Below, piece by piece: positions 20,853-32,117 of a stretch of DNA of 64,000 nucleotides. The DNA is from Mrakia gelida. Its lineage: Eukaryota; Basidiomycota; Tremellomycetes; Cystofilobasidiales; Mrakiaceae. A program made the position numbers and the translations under genes. The notes beneath the pieces were generated by a model that was given only the letters and a program-made list of their open reading frames with translations, made no database searches and had not been told where the DNA came from. Location of the stretch: the NCBI GenBank assembly GCA_024345305.1, contig BRON01000014.1:930001-994000 (forward strand), given 5' to 3'. The first letter of the stretch is position 1. Every line of letters starts with the position of its first letter.

Positions 20853-22916
20853 CTAACATCGAACGAAGGGATCCTCAAGCTTTCCAAACAAGTCTCGATC
20901 CCAGCAACCCCACTCGACGGCGACGCCCTCCGTTCCTCCACCTCGTTCCATCTTCCTCTCCTCTTCTGCCCGATCCATCTCCTCTCCATCCCGCCCATCC
21001 TCGAGCTCGAACTGGTCCTCGTCCTCCTCATCCACACCGATGGGGATCCCTGATCCATTGACGTGGAAGGGGGAGAGCATCCTTCCTGCGACGACGATGA
21101 GGGAGGAGGGATTCTCGACGACGGGAGTGGGAGGAGTAACGAAGAACTCGTCAAGGAGATCCCTGTCCGCTTTGGTGATGTCGTCGACGAAGAACGACTC
21201 GTCCGAGTCCTCTCCCTCTTCATCGTCGTTGTCTTCGTCCTCGTCGTCCGATCCGATGAGGGTCGAGGCGATGGAGGAAGTGGAGACGGCGGCGGCGAAA
21301 CTAGGGAAGAGGACTCCAAATCCGAGTCGACGAGCTTGTAGGCCGTGAGAGGAGGGTCGATGGTAGGCGCCAAAGGGGACTGCGGAGGGTGGGAAGACTG
21401 GCGAGGGGTTGTGAGGAAGCTCGATTGCTTTCTTGTCGTTGGGAGGAGTGGGGATGCCGCTGTCGGGGTCGTCGTCCTCGGGAGTGATAGGGAAGCCATC
21501 GTCGACGGAGCTCGTGGAACTGAGAGATAGGACGAGAAAGAAGTTGCGAGTCAGAATCGAGAAGAGAGAGGTGGGAGGCGAGAGAGAGTGTCGATTCACC
21601 TGTCCGAGCGTCTGTGTTTGTTGAAGTCGTCCTTCGCGTCCTCCTCCCTCGGGCGAACCGTCCACCTCTCGATTCCCTTGACCTCCCCAGCCAGCTCGAG
21701 AATGGTGATTCGGTGGAAAGGGTTGAGCTCGAAGATGGCGAGGAGGAGGGAGAGGGCTTCTTCCGAGAGAGGGAAGTTGTGCTGGAGGAAGAGTCGAGGC
21801 TCGAGAGTGAAGGCGGCGAAGGCAGGGTCGTCGAGGTGGGCTTCAGCCCAGCTGTTGAACATGAAAATGAAAAGACAGAAGATGAGTCAGTAACCGGGGG
21901 AGGCGAAGAGGATCGAAGACAAGAGAAAGGGAGGGGAAAACGAACGGGCAAATCTTGACGATCAGAGTGAGCAGCAGAATTCCAAGCGACCAAACGTCGT
22001 TGGTGACTGAGGAGTACGACGTCTTTGGGTTCTGGAAGAGTCCATCTCGGCATTCTGTTGGTGCGATGAACGGACGGGAATGGGCGTTAGGGGGAGCGAA
22101 CACGAGGACGCGAAAGAAGAACGTCGTCGCGTCGAACTGTTGCGAGACAAGACGAACCAGGAGACCTGCGAGAAAGAGATCACAAGGGCAGAGTCAGCAT
22201 GCGATGAAACTATATGGATATGAAGCTCGGAGCAAGGAAGAGACGACTCACATGAAGCAACTCGACCCCGTCCCAAACTCCCTCGTCCTCTCCCTCCCCG
22301 TCGCCAACCCAAAGTCGGCCAGATAAACCTGCCCACCCTCTCCACAAAGAACGTTCTCGGGCTTGATGTCTCGATGGGCCACTCCGTAGTTGTGACAGTA
22401 TTCCACCGCATCCAGGATTTGAAGGAAGACGGACGAGATGAGGTTGGGAGAGGAAAGGAATCGACCTCGCGTGATGTGTTCGAACAGATCTCCTCCTTCG
22501 ATCCAGTCGAGAACGAGGAACGTCCATCCTGGGTGGGACTTGACGATGCGGTGGAGGATGATAATGTTGGGATGGGCGGAGACTCGTTGATGAAGGTACT
22601 GTTCGGATTCGTGGAAGGCTCGTTCGGAGGCGCTGAGTCCTTTGGTCGAGAGGCATTTGATGGCTGTAGAGGAGGAGAGGTGAGAGGATTCAAAGGAACG
22701 GAAAGGACAAGGAGGAGGATCAGGATGGGTTGGACGCTGGGAAAAGAGGGAAGAGAAGATCAGGTACGAGAAGGACTCACCAACGAGCTGATCCTCCTGC
22801 ACGTCGCGAGCGAGGACGATCTCGCCGAATCCTCCTTTTCCGACAAGCTGGAGCAGCTCGAAGCGACCGTTGTCGATGGAGGTGCCGATGAGGGTTTGGG
22901 TGGAAGAGGGTGGCAT
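20853..22916 (-). CDS. Ran1/Pat1-like serine/threonine kinase
   Basis: Six exons: 22916-22781, 22663-22252, 22165-22158, 22054-21946, 21851-21600 and 21519-20853, 527 residues. Kinase features: glycine loop GKGGFGEIVLA near 27, AIKCLS, HRDIKPEN near 142, DFGLA near 163, then CFMSPECRDGLF where the SPE motif is partly encoded by the 8-nt exon 22165-22158 (GTCTCCTG). The order LDWIEGGDLFEHI, VFLQILDAVEYCH and NDVWSLGILLLTLIVK fits the Ran1/Sks1/Vhs1 group, which control meiosis and nutrient responses in yeasts. After the kinase domain comes a disordered acidic tail (IGSDDEDEDNDDEEG). Transcribed away from the F-box-like gene, sharing the 22917-23952 region. Confidence 0.82.
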
Positions 22917-23952
22917 GGGTGGAAGGGGAGGGGAGGGGAGAGGAAGGGATGAAGGGAGGCAAAGCGAGAGGAACGAAAGTTGGGGGGAGGTGAGGCGAGG
23001 CGAGGAGAAGGGAAAGTGGCGCGAGATAGCTATGTTTCAAGGGGGGTGTGGTTGTTGGCGAAGATACGGGTAGAGGGAGGTGGGTACCAGATGGATAGCA
23101 GGAGTGAACAAAGTTGTTGGGAAGAGAAAGGCAGGAAGGTGAAAGGCGAGGGTTCGCCACTAGTCGAGAAAGCTGGGAAGGGAGATATGCGCGTGCCTAA
23201 TTGCGATTCGATTGCGATGAAGATCACGATCCAAATAAAAGTAGCAGGGCCGAGGCCTCAGGTGAGGGTGGTGAGCGAGCGTCGTCGTCGAAAGACGCGT
23301 CGTCGCGGTCGAGGGAGTGGCTCGTGAGTCGAGAGGAGCTGGTCTTCTGCTAGTATCTCGGGCAAGAGGGGACAGGTGGGTTGGGTCGAATAGACTCGAA
23401 TGGGGGCTGAGTATCTCGAGGAAGCAAACGGGCAACATTCGATCCAGGACTGAACGAGGGAAGGACCGTGAATCAGGGCGAGAGGGAGGGCGATCCAAAG
23501 GCGAGAAGCCAACGCTTTCCGTTCAGACCCCACGGGCGAGGGACTTGTAGAGAAGAGACAAGTTCTGAAATGGAAGTAGAGGTATGTCTCCGACTGAGAG
23601 AGGTGACGACGACCCTACTGCGACGAAAGCCACCCTTCTTGAAGAGCTGGAAAGAAGAAGGAAGGAGAGACGAGGAACCGACGACGGAGCGAATCGCGAG
23701 CAGGTCAGCTGCAAGGGCGACGTTTCTGCTTCCAACGTTCGGAGGGACGAAGAGGGATGGGTGAGAAGATGAGCTGCTGCAATGGATGTTTGTCGATGGG
23801 ATGAAGCTGCAGAGGCCAAGAAGGAGTTGGGAGGGACTTTGCGAAAACGATGAGCTCGACTCTTTTTCTCCTTCCCTTCCCTTGCTTCCCTCCCATCCCT
23901 CACGACGAAACGTTGTTTTCTTGCGTCTCGACACGCTCTCTACCTCTTCACT
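22917..23952. promoter_or_regulatory. Divergent promoter region, Ran1-like kinase / F-box-like gene
   Basis: About 1 kb between two outward start codons. Left part is G-rich on the plus strand (mirror of a pyrimidine-rich leader for the kinase). An AT-richer patch with CCAAATAAAAGTAG lies near 23230. A GACGCGTC copy is near 23293. No gene supported. Confidence 0.4.
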
Positions 23953-25002
23953 ATGGCAGACCTCATCACCTCCTCCCCTCTCCCACTCCTTCCTCTCGAA
24001 CTCAAGCACCTCGTCCTCCGCTTCTGCGATCCCTCCACTCTCGCTCAGACCTCTCGAGTCTCGCTCGCCTTCCTTCAGCTCTCCTCCCCTCTCCTCTACC
24101 AAAACGTCGAGATTTCGAGCTTCGAGCAGCTCAATAAGCTCTTCTGCTCGAGGGTGAGCTACTCTTCCACTCTTTTCGCGATGGGTGGAGCTTGGCGAGC
24201 AAGAGCGAACGAGCTTGCTGAACCTGACCGTCTCTCCCTCTTCCAGGACGACGACACCTCCCAACCTCAAGTCTGTTCCCTCCTCGCTCTCAACCAGATC
24301 AAAACCTTCACCTTCGAACCTTGGCCAACCAACTTCGATGAATTTCCACTCCTCCAGCTCCATCTGGATCGTATCATCAACCCAATCGCCTCCGAACCTC
24401 CCTCCTCTCTGATCCCCGTCGACCGTCTGGAACTTCGCCTTCCTTTCCTCAGCCTGCACCAGCACCTCTCGAGATCCAGGACCCTAGCGCACTTCATCTC
24501 GAGCTCGATCCTTCCACTCTTCAACCCTCAAGTCTTGCATTTCGAGGCAGTCCTCACCTACGAGGTCGAGGACGAACCTTTACAAGCGTGGTGCGCTCCG
24601 GAACTCTCCCTCCGTTACGGTCGCTGGGATCGTCTTCGTCGCCTCAGCCTCAAGGACACGTCCGCCAACGACTGGAAGGCCCTCGATCGATGTCCTGGAC
24701 CTTTCGACATCGTCGTCGAGTTCTCGCGAGCGCTGCAGCTCCGAGCCGAGGAACGCGTGCTGCTCTCGTTGGCAGAGGTGATGATCCAGAGGCGGGCGGA
24801 TGCGGGCAAGGCGATAACGAGGGTGCAGGATAGGAGTGACGAGTTCCCTAATGAGGGACTGGAGAAGGTGGAGATCCGGGTGGAGTCGGAGAAGAGGAAG
24901 GAGAGTGTGAAGAGGATGGTCGAGCTTGTAGCGGTCGAGATGCTGGCCCCTTCTGCTGTGAAGGGAAGGCTGAGCAGGATCCATGTTCTGGCGAGTACTT
25001 GA
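23953..25002 (+). CDS. F-box-like protein
   Basis: Two exons, 23953-24153 and 24247-25002 (318 residues). The intron 24154-24246 (GTGAGC, CTGAC, TTCCAG) is 93 nt, a multiple of three with no stop, so unspliced mRNA would also be open. The N-terminus has an F-box-like pattern (LPLLPLELKHLVLRFCDPST, then VSLAFLQLSSPLLYQNVEI). The rest is alpha/beta-like without recognised repeats. F-box proteins link substrates to SCF ubiquitin ligases; this is weak family evidence and the substrate is unknown. A second F-box-like gene lies at 60432. Confidence 0.65.
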   Translation: MADLITSSPLPLLPLELKHLVLRFCDPSTLAQTSRVSLAFLQLSSPLLYQNVEISSFEQLNKLFCSRVSYSSTLFAMGGAWRARANELAEPDRLSLFQDDDTSQPQVCSLLALNQIKTFTFEPWPTNFDEFPLLQLHLDRIINPIASEPPSSLIPVDRLELRLPFLSLHQHLSRSRTLAHFISSSILPLFNPQVLHFEAVLTYEVEDEPLQAWCAPELSLRYGRWDRLRRLSLKDTSANDWKALDRCPGPFDIVVEFSRALQLRAEERVLLSLAEVMIQRRADAGKAITRVQDRSDEFPNEGLEKVEIRVESEKRKESVKRMVELVAVEMLAPSAVKGRLSRIHVLAST

Positions 25003-25500
25003 TCGTACTAAACTGTAAGTTCACCATCTTCTACTCTCCATTCACGAAGATCAAGGCTGACCTCCTTTCTTTCACGCGTCGCTGCTCTTGAGGTCGCGTC
25101 CTGTCCCACCCTCTCTTCGCCATCGTATACCTACTCATCTCGCTCAACAACTACTCGGCTGAGTCGGTGGATATCCATCGAGTCAGTTCTGCCTCCTTTC
25201 TCCTGCTCTCTTGAACGTGCTCGACGACGATCCCAAGGCTGACCTTCGACGCGTTCGCACCTTCAGATCGCGTCCTCCCTCTCCCGCTCTCTCGTCAACA
25301 CCGCGTCCCTCGTCGCTCAGTCCACCCTCACATCACTATGCTGGAGTCTCCACTCTCTCGTGAGTCTCATCTCCTTGCTCTTTCTGGACTTCTCTCCGAC
25401 GAAGCGAGAACTGACTCGACGCGTTCTTCTTTCCTCTTTCCTTCCCAGTTCAACTCGACCTCATCCTCTCCGTCTACATGACCGCACCCGCTTCACATCG
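25003..25500 (+). other. Spliced segment after the F-box-like gene, identity unresolved
   Basis: Three intron-like blocks follow the stop codon of the F-box-like gene: GTAAGT at 25014 to an AG near 25093, GTCAGT at 25181 to CAG near 25267, GTGAGT at 25361 to CAG near 25449, each with CTGAC before the acceptor. The exons between are open in two frames, one reading RVLSHPLFAIVYLLISLNN and so on for about 70 residues. This is either a spliced 3' untranslated region, an alternative C-terminus, or a short separate gene. Confidence 0.4.
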
Positions 25501-25826
25501 TCTCAATTTAGACTAGCCACTACGGTAGCCACGAGATCGAAACAGAGACGAAAGGTATATGTATGGGGTGAGGAAAGAGAGCGCGAATGGGAGAATAAAA
25601 AGAGGGGAAGCATACATATAGAGCGAGAGCGGAGAACGACCAGCGAGGAAGAAAACGAGAAACACACAAAGAGAGACCGGGGAGGAGAGATAGAGCAAAA
25701 GCAGAGACAGATAGGTTGTAAATATGATAGATAATATCTACCTTATATACCGGACCATAAAGAAACCGAGTGATAGCTAAACGAAACGGGAGAAGAGACG
25801 CGACGACGATGATGATGTTTTTTGGA

Positions 25827-28800
25827 TTACCAGATCCCCTTCGCTCCTCCTCCTCCTCCAGTCGAGTTGTACGACGACGACGCTGAGACGACCCTCTCCC
25901 CGATAGCTCCGACTCCGACCTCCGCCGACCAAGGGACCGTCGAAGACCTGGTCCTGTTCGAGACGATGGGATCCCTCGAGGTCGAGACGCTTGGTCGGCT
26001 GTTGTTGTTGAGCTCGAGCGACGACGAGATGGATGGGATGGGAGAGGGAGACGGCGCCCATCTTGAAGCCGAGAGATTGGATCCATCCGTGTAGCTAGCC
26101 GAGCGAGATCCATGTCCTCCTCCTCCTCCGAACGAAGGCGAGGGAGACGACGCGTGAAGGTTCTCGTTGAAGCTGACGCTCCTCGAGGGATGACCGGACG
26201 AAGACGAGGAATAGCTGTTGATGAACGCTGCGTTCCCTTCGTTGAGACTGGCGGATCGAGCGGCGTGGGAGACTGGGAAGAGGTGGTCGTTGGGGTAGGA
26301 TCCGTCGTCGTCGAAGGAGTTCGGGAACGAAGCTGATCTGGGAGCGTGTCCTCCTCCTCCGACTCGGTCGCTTCCGTTGCTGCTGTTGTACGACGAGGAC
26401 ATGGAGTAGGCGTCGGGTCTTCCGAGTCCGAACGACGACGACCTCGGGAGGGAAGGAGGGATCGAGGTGAGTTCCGGGATGGGATTCATGTTGACCGAAA
26501 GGGAGTCGGCTCGATCCCTCGGTCGGACGAGGGGACCGTTCCTGTCCTGCGACGAGAACGACGAGTAGCCAGGTCCGTCGAGTGGGAACCCTCCTCCTCC
26601 GTTGCTGGTCGGGAAGCGAGTCGAGCTCTGCTGCTGCTGCTGAGGTTGACGGTTGTAAGGGAGAGGGTGGTTGTGTCCGAGAGGAGAGAGGGAGGAGAGG
26701 TCGGGAACCGTGTCGGCGTTGGACGAAGTGAAGTAGTTTTGTTGGCTGAGGATCTGAGAGAGGTTCTGGTTGGGGCTTTGGAGGGGACTGAGAGCGTAGG
26801 GGCGAGGAAGAGAGAAAGGAGTCAGCGCCAGTTGGTCGGAGGTCGAAACGAGAAGACAAGACGGAAAACAAACTTACACTCCCTCAGCGTTGAGTCCAGA
26901 AACACTCATCCTCGCTTGAAGGATACTCTTGAGAGCGGCTTGAGTTCCGAGATCACCTGGGAAAGAAAAAGAGCAAAAAACGAAGACGCGTCGAAGGTCA
27001 GTTCTCGTTCGTCCACTCTCCTTTCTCCCCTCTCTCGTGTCTCCCCAAAGAGGACTCACCAAGCTCAGGAATACCTCCAGAAGGGATATCGTTATGAAGG
27101 AAGCAGCACCTGTCCGTTCGCAACCACCGAACCCAAACCAAACCAAGTCAGCGAAACGCGTCTCTCTCTCCCTTCCCTTTCATCCATCTCGAACGAAACC
27201 ACTCACCTCCTCCCGTAAGCACACTGCCCAAACAGCCAGAAGGTGGTGCAGATCTGAGTCTTGTACTGTCGAAGCCGAACCGAATCCATCGAAAACTTCG
27301 TCAGTCTTGTCTCGCGTCGAACGAAGGGAGATTGAGTGCGACGAACCTTCGGATGCCTCTCGACAGGCCTCAACTCTTCCCTCCCATGAGCGTACTGGCA
27401 CTTGTTCGCGTACTGACACCGTCCCTCGACAGTGGTAGCGTCCCAGTTCTTCTCCCAGGTGCCTAGCGAAAACGAAACGACGAAGCGAAGGCGAAACAAA
27501 ACGAGTCAGCTTCAGTCTCTCGTCCCTCCCTTCTCTCCCTTCTGAATCGTTCGATGGGATGAAGCGCTCACGACACAGCTCAGTCTTGTACAACTTAGCC
27601 TTCTTGTTCGTTGGGCTCGGTCCATCGATCGGGAGGTTGTGCTCGACGAGGTACTGTTTCGCGCGAAGACAAAACGAAAGCAGACGCGTCAGTTTCTCCT
27701 TCTCTCGTCCCCCCTCCTCCCACCCACCACCTCCCCTCCTCCTACCCACCCACCACCTCCCTCCCTTCCACCCCCTCAACCCATCGCGTCCACTCACCTT
27801 CTGCAACCCCGGATCCAACACCACCACCGGATTAACTCCCGTCCCCAACGCTCCCAACCCAGCTCCCAAGCCCAACCCGCCCACTCCCAACGCTCCCGCC
27901 CCGGCGAGTCTCATCAACTCCATCTCCTCTCCAACCCCACCTCCTCCCCCTCCCGCACCCCCTCCTCCGTGTCGTCCGAAGACTCCAGGATGGAGGAACT
28001 GGATGGCTTGGAAGCGGGTGAGGAGTTCCTGGTTCGTTTCCGCTCGAGTGGGTTCGGAGGACAGGGGGAGGGGGATGAGAGGAGGTTGAAGCTGCTGCTG
28101 AGTTTGGGAGGGCGATTGGGTTTGGTTCTGCTGAGCGAGAGCCGAGAGGAGAGCTGAGATGTAAGGGTTCTGGAACCCTCCTGCTCCTGAGGTGTTGGTT
28201 GGCGAGATGGGGGAGAGTTGGGAGGGAGAGGGAGAGGGAAGGGGGGAGGATCGCGAGTGAGGGAAGGAGGACGAGGCGGAGAGGGAGGGTTGTTGCTGTT
28301 GGTTCGAGGACGAGAAGTAAGTGGGTCCAGGCGAGGGAGCGAGAGACGAGGCGTTCGAGTGAGGGAACGACGATGGACCTCCTCCTCCTCCTTGTCCTGA
28401 GACGGAGTAATGACCTGGTCCTGGTGCTGGCTGTCCTCCTCCTCCTCGAACGACGTCGAGAGGTCCTTGTCCTTGTCCTTGACCTTGAGCTTGAGCTGAG
28501 ACGAAGCGCCCGTCGGGAGAGGAAGCGGATCTCTCCCTCCCCTCGCAAAGCTCGGAGTGGGAGGAGCGGCGGCGAAGTCGGAGTACTGCTGTTGCTGTTC
28601 GGGGACGAACGACGGTTGATATCCGAACGACGGCTGTTGGCGCTGTTGCTGCTGCTGCTCGACGACGTTCCTCCTCTCAGGCATGACTCCCATTCCCAAC
28701 CCCGTATCGATCCCCAACCCGTAGTTGATCCCTCCTGCTCGTCCCGCCCTCATCCTCGACTGCTCAGCCGCGATCTCCAACGCGTCCCTCTTGGGCGAGA

Positions 28801-29923
28801 CGACGACTTTGATCTTGTCCGTTGCGAATCCGTTGGTGGACGCGTTCTCGGACGACGGAGAGGGAGCGAAGTGCGAGGTGTAGGGAGGTTTGGGAGCGTG
28901 GATGGAGGCTGAGAGTCCGGCGCGATTGGATCCGTTCGAGTTGGAGGGGGTGGAGGAGGGAGGAGGACGAGTGGCGGAGAGCGAGGAGTTGGAGGGAGAG
29001 GGTTGGCCGACTCTGAAGGGAGCCGAGAAGCCGTTGTTGTTGTTGTTGTTGTTGTTGTTGTTGGGAAAGGGTTGGCGAAGGGAGGGCTGTTGTTGATCGA
29101 AAGAGGAAGGAGGGTGGTTGAAGTGGGGAGGGGAGGCTCGGTTGGGTTGAGAGACGTTCCTCGACGCGCCAAAGGGAGAGTACGCTCGGTTCTGCTGCTG
29201 CTGCTGTTGTCCTGGGATGGGAGATCGTCCGAGCTGAGCGTTCATTTCCTGCCTCCTCCTATCGTCGTTCGAAGCGCTCCTCTGCCTGCCAGCGAACTCG
29301 ACTCCCAACCCTGCTGACTGTTGCTGCTGCTGCTGATCCATCCTCGACGAACTCCTCGACGAGAGCGAAATGGGATCCTGGAGACCGAGCGAGGAGATGT
29401 TGAGATTCATGACGTCTTCAGCGAGTCGCTGCTGCTGGTGGTGAGGGTGAGGGTGAGGAGGAAGACCGTGGGTGTTGGGCGACGACTCGAAGGTGGCGGA
29501 GGAGGGAGGTGACCATCGACCGCGTCCGAGCGAGGAGAGGAGGGATCCAGTGTCGCTGGGGGAAGACTTGAAGGAACCGGTTCGGGAAGGATCCAGGACG
29601 TCGTCGAGGCTCTTGAAGGAGGACGGATCTCCAGACGAGTTCGAGTTGTTCGAAGACTCCTTCGAGTGAACTCCTGAGCCTAGTCCTCCGCTCCAGACTC
29701 GTGCTGCTCCAGGTCCGAAGACGCTCTCGGGGGTCTTGAACTCGTCGCTCGTGTCGCTCGAGGCGGGAGTGTGAGGAAGAGGTGAGGCTCGAGTGAGGGA
29801 GGAGGAGTGGTTGGTCGTGTGAGGAGGAGGAGGAGTGTTGGTTGGGGTGGGAGTGGAGTGGGACGGTTGAGGCCGAGGTTGTCGGTGAAGGATGGGCGAG
29901 TTGGGAGGGGAGAGGGTGGACAT
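25827..29923 (-). CDS. Tandem CCCH zinc-finger RNA-binding protein (Tis11/Cth-like)
   Basis: Exons 29923-27798, 27653-27572, 27462-27347, 27265-27207, 27109-27060, 26956-26878 and 26787-25827, about 1157 residues. The two fingers start with YKTELCR and YKTQICTTFW and include CQYAHGREELR, VERHPK and RCCFLHNDIP, the Tis11/TTP tandem-finger pattern; such proteins bind AU-rich elements and trigger mRNA decay. Finger 1 has CX15C instead of the usual CX8C. The N-terminal 600 residues are disordered with Q, N and S runs; the C-terminus has four RSxS motifs. The exon 1 frame (MSTLSPPNSP...) must shift by one base near 28540, after TPSFARG, to enter the frame that reaches the fingers. Leader introns lie upstream. 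Confidence 0.8.
29032..29061. repeat. GTT microsatellite encoding an Asn run
   Basis: About ten GTT (AAC on the coding strand) repeats inside the first exon of the CCCH zinc-finger gene, giving a run of ten Asn. Gln codon runs (CAG) lie nearby at about 29190-29210 and 29320-29340. Confidence 0.85.
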
Positions 29924-30660
29924 GGCAGTGGGCTGCTGGAAGAACGAAGTAGAAGGTCAGCGCTCGTACTGGTGTGGTGGTGATAGCAAAAGATAAGAAG
30001 AAGAGAGGGAAGTGAAGGGTGGACGAAGGACCGAAACGAGAGAGAACTCACTTGAAGCGACGGGCGAGGAGGAGGAGAGGTGTTTGCGAGAGATTCGAGA
30101 GACGACGAGGTCGAGGTGCGATTAACTTGATGAGACAGAGAGGAACTGAAGATACGAGAGGAAAGAGGACCGAAAGAAGGTTTCAAGTCAGCATGGTGTC
30201 AAGAGGAGGAAAGGGAACGAGAGGCGGGCGCGAGGGGCTGTTCAAACATGAGTCGTTGAGAAACCAAAGTTGCCGAGAAAGAGAGAGAACGTGGGGGGTT
30301 GCTCCTATGACAGGGAGACGCCTCCGACCTCGAGAAGGAAGATTTTCTCTCGCTCGAGGGCTGAGAGGGGTATGATCCCGCGTGTTCTGTGCCTTCTCCC
30401 TGCTCTCACGCGACTGAGGAGGAGGAGATGAGAACTTACCCTGGGATGTTGCTCTCTCCTTCTTTTCAGCCTTGCTCCGTGTTGCTGTCCTCTTGAGAGT
30501 CGGTTGGTGTTGATACGAGTGAAGGGACAGGAAGGACGAAGGAGGAGACTGTGGTGGTGGTGGAGGAAAGGGAAGAGGGAGAAGAGTCAGCTCTCGCTCG
30601 TCGTGTTGCTCGTTTGCGTTTGCTCTCTTCTCTACTCACCTTTTTCGATAAACAGAGAGA
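29924..30660 (-). promoter_or_regulatory. Multi-intron 5' untranslated leader of the CCCH zinc-finger gene
   Basis: Three leader introns are visible on the minus strand: donor GTGAGT near 30645 to CAG near 30552, donor GTAAGT near 30438 to CAG near 30147, and donor GTGAGT near 30050 to CAG near 29940, each with a GCTGAC branch site. No ATG precedes 29923 in the spliced leader as I read it. Confidence 0.5.
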
Positions 30661-31245
30661 AAAAGAAGAGAGTAGAGAGACAGAGGGAGTGGTGGGTGGT
30701 CGGGACGAGTCTGCGATGAATGGACAGCAACCGAGCTGATGGGAGGGAGGGAGGCGAGGGAGGAGCGAGCGAGCGAGCCGAAGAAGAGTCGAGGGATGGG
30801 ATGGGAACGGATGGGGGTTGGGGAGGAACGACGAGATGAAGTGGGTCCCAGGAAGGTTTGGCGGATCCTCGTATTGAGAGCGGTTGAGCTCGATATGCGG
30901 ATTCCTAAACCAGGGGAAAGGGAGAGAGGAAGGAAGGAGGGGTGGAAGCAGGTGACGACAATTAGAGGTTGAGCTCGAAGGAGAAGGCCGGATCAAACCG
31001 TCGAGAGGGAGGGAGAGGAGACTGGCTCTCTTGAAGGTGCTGAAGAGGGAGGAGAGAAGAACGGGAAGAGAGAGAAGCCTGCTCGTGGGTGGTGGTTGGG
31101 GACGCAGGCGAGCTCAAAAATCAAGGAGGGAGGGGAGAGGGGCGCTCACGGGTCGGATCAAGGGAGGGGACGGAGGTCGAGCTCAACATCCCCTCCCTCC
31201 CTACTTCCTTCTATCCGAGACATCCCAGCGACGCCCTTCTATAGT
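30661..31245. other. Intergenic region, no gene seen
   Basis: Purine-rich on the plus strand (long GGAGGGAG tracts), probably promoter of the CCCH gene on the left. Open frames here are low-complexity Arg/Gly/Glu and have no splice pattern. Confidence 0.35.
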
Positions 31246-31683
31246 TCACACCAGGTCAGCATACATGTGAGCCTCGCAAGTCTTCCACTCGAACACTCGC
31301 GAAGAGACTAGAGGCGGAGGAGAGGAGCAGAGAGTCATACGAGGGGTCCGAAGGGAGGAAGGGAGCGAAGAGCGAAGGGGAGGAGGAGTCGACCTCGTCC
31401 TTTCGCAACTCCTCCCCCTTCCTTGTTTGAACAGGCCTCTTCTTCTTGAGAGAATAGACTGCGTCGTGAGGGAAGGCGTGCTCGACCTGTAGACGGAAGA
31501 GGAAGGGGAAGATGAGCGTTGGCAGGGGAGTTGAACGAGAGAGCAAGGTTTGGTTGGACGAGGGCTGCTGCGTTCAGCCCTCGCTCAAAGGAACGAACGC
31601 GTCTGATTTTCCTTGTTGATCTTCTCTGCCAGACTCGCAGATCGAGGTCTACTAGAGTCAGAGAAACTTGGATCGACCTCCAT
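31246..31683 (-). CDS. Possible small spliced gene, unresolved
   Basis: An ATG at 31683 opens MEVDPSFSDSSRPRSASLAE and continues KINKENQT to a GTTCGT donor at 31598. Acceptors follow at about 31568 (CTGAACGCAG) and 31487 (TCTACAG). Downstream sequence is open in all three frames with coding-like codons; one frame ends VFEWKTCEAHMYADLV at 31246. I cannot decide the splice form or the family. It may be a real small gene or a chance combination. Confidence 0.3.
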
Positions 31684-32117
31684 TCAACGTCGAAAATGGA
31701 CTTCAAAAAGAGTCAGGATGAGGAGAAGCGAACCAGACCGATCTTCAAGTCTCCAGCTCGTTGTTGCGTCGTTCCTTTCCGTCTTTGACAGTGCTAGACA
31801 CAGAAGCGGTATCTTGGCTATTAGTACAGCTCGTCGCAGTTTTTGTCTACTTGTCCAACGAGCACCTCTCCCTCTGAGTCCTGCCTTCTTCGCACGCGTT
31901 TCTCTCGCTCGACTTGGCTTAGCCTAACGGGGTCGATTGCGAGAGTTCGAATGGCCTTTCAGCCCTCTTTTCTTACGGCAAATTACGTAAAAGTGGTAAA
32001 ATTTACATCCGAGCCTGACATTCCACCTTCCTCTGACTCCTCTCTCTTTCCCCTTCCAACCACACCCTCCCTTCCTCCCCCACTCCCTCTCGTCCTCATC
32101 GCCTCTCCTCACTCGTC
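31684..32117. other. Intergenic region upstream of the beta-lactamase-fold gene
   Basis: About 430 bases between the possible small leftward gene and the rightward beta-lactamase-fold gene. It has one AT-rich patch near 31978-32010 (CAAATTACGTAAAAGTGGTAAAATT) followed by C/T-rich leader sequence. No gene seen. Confidence 0.4.

Noticed and set aside
26095..26871. Long frame in another phase over the last CCCH exon (Arg/Pro-rich)
   Set aside because: Shadow of the GC-rich coding frame; no start context, no splice logic.
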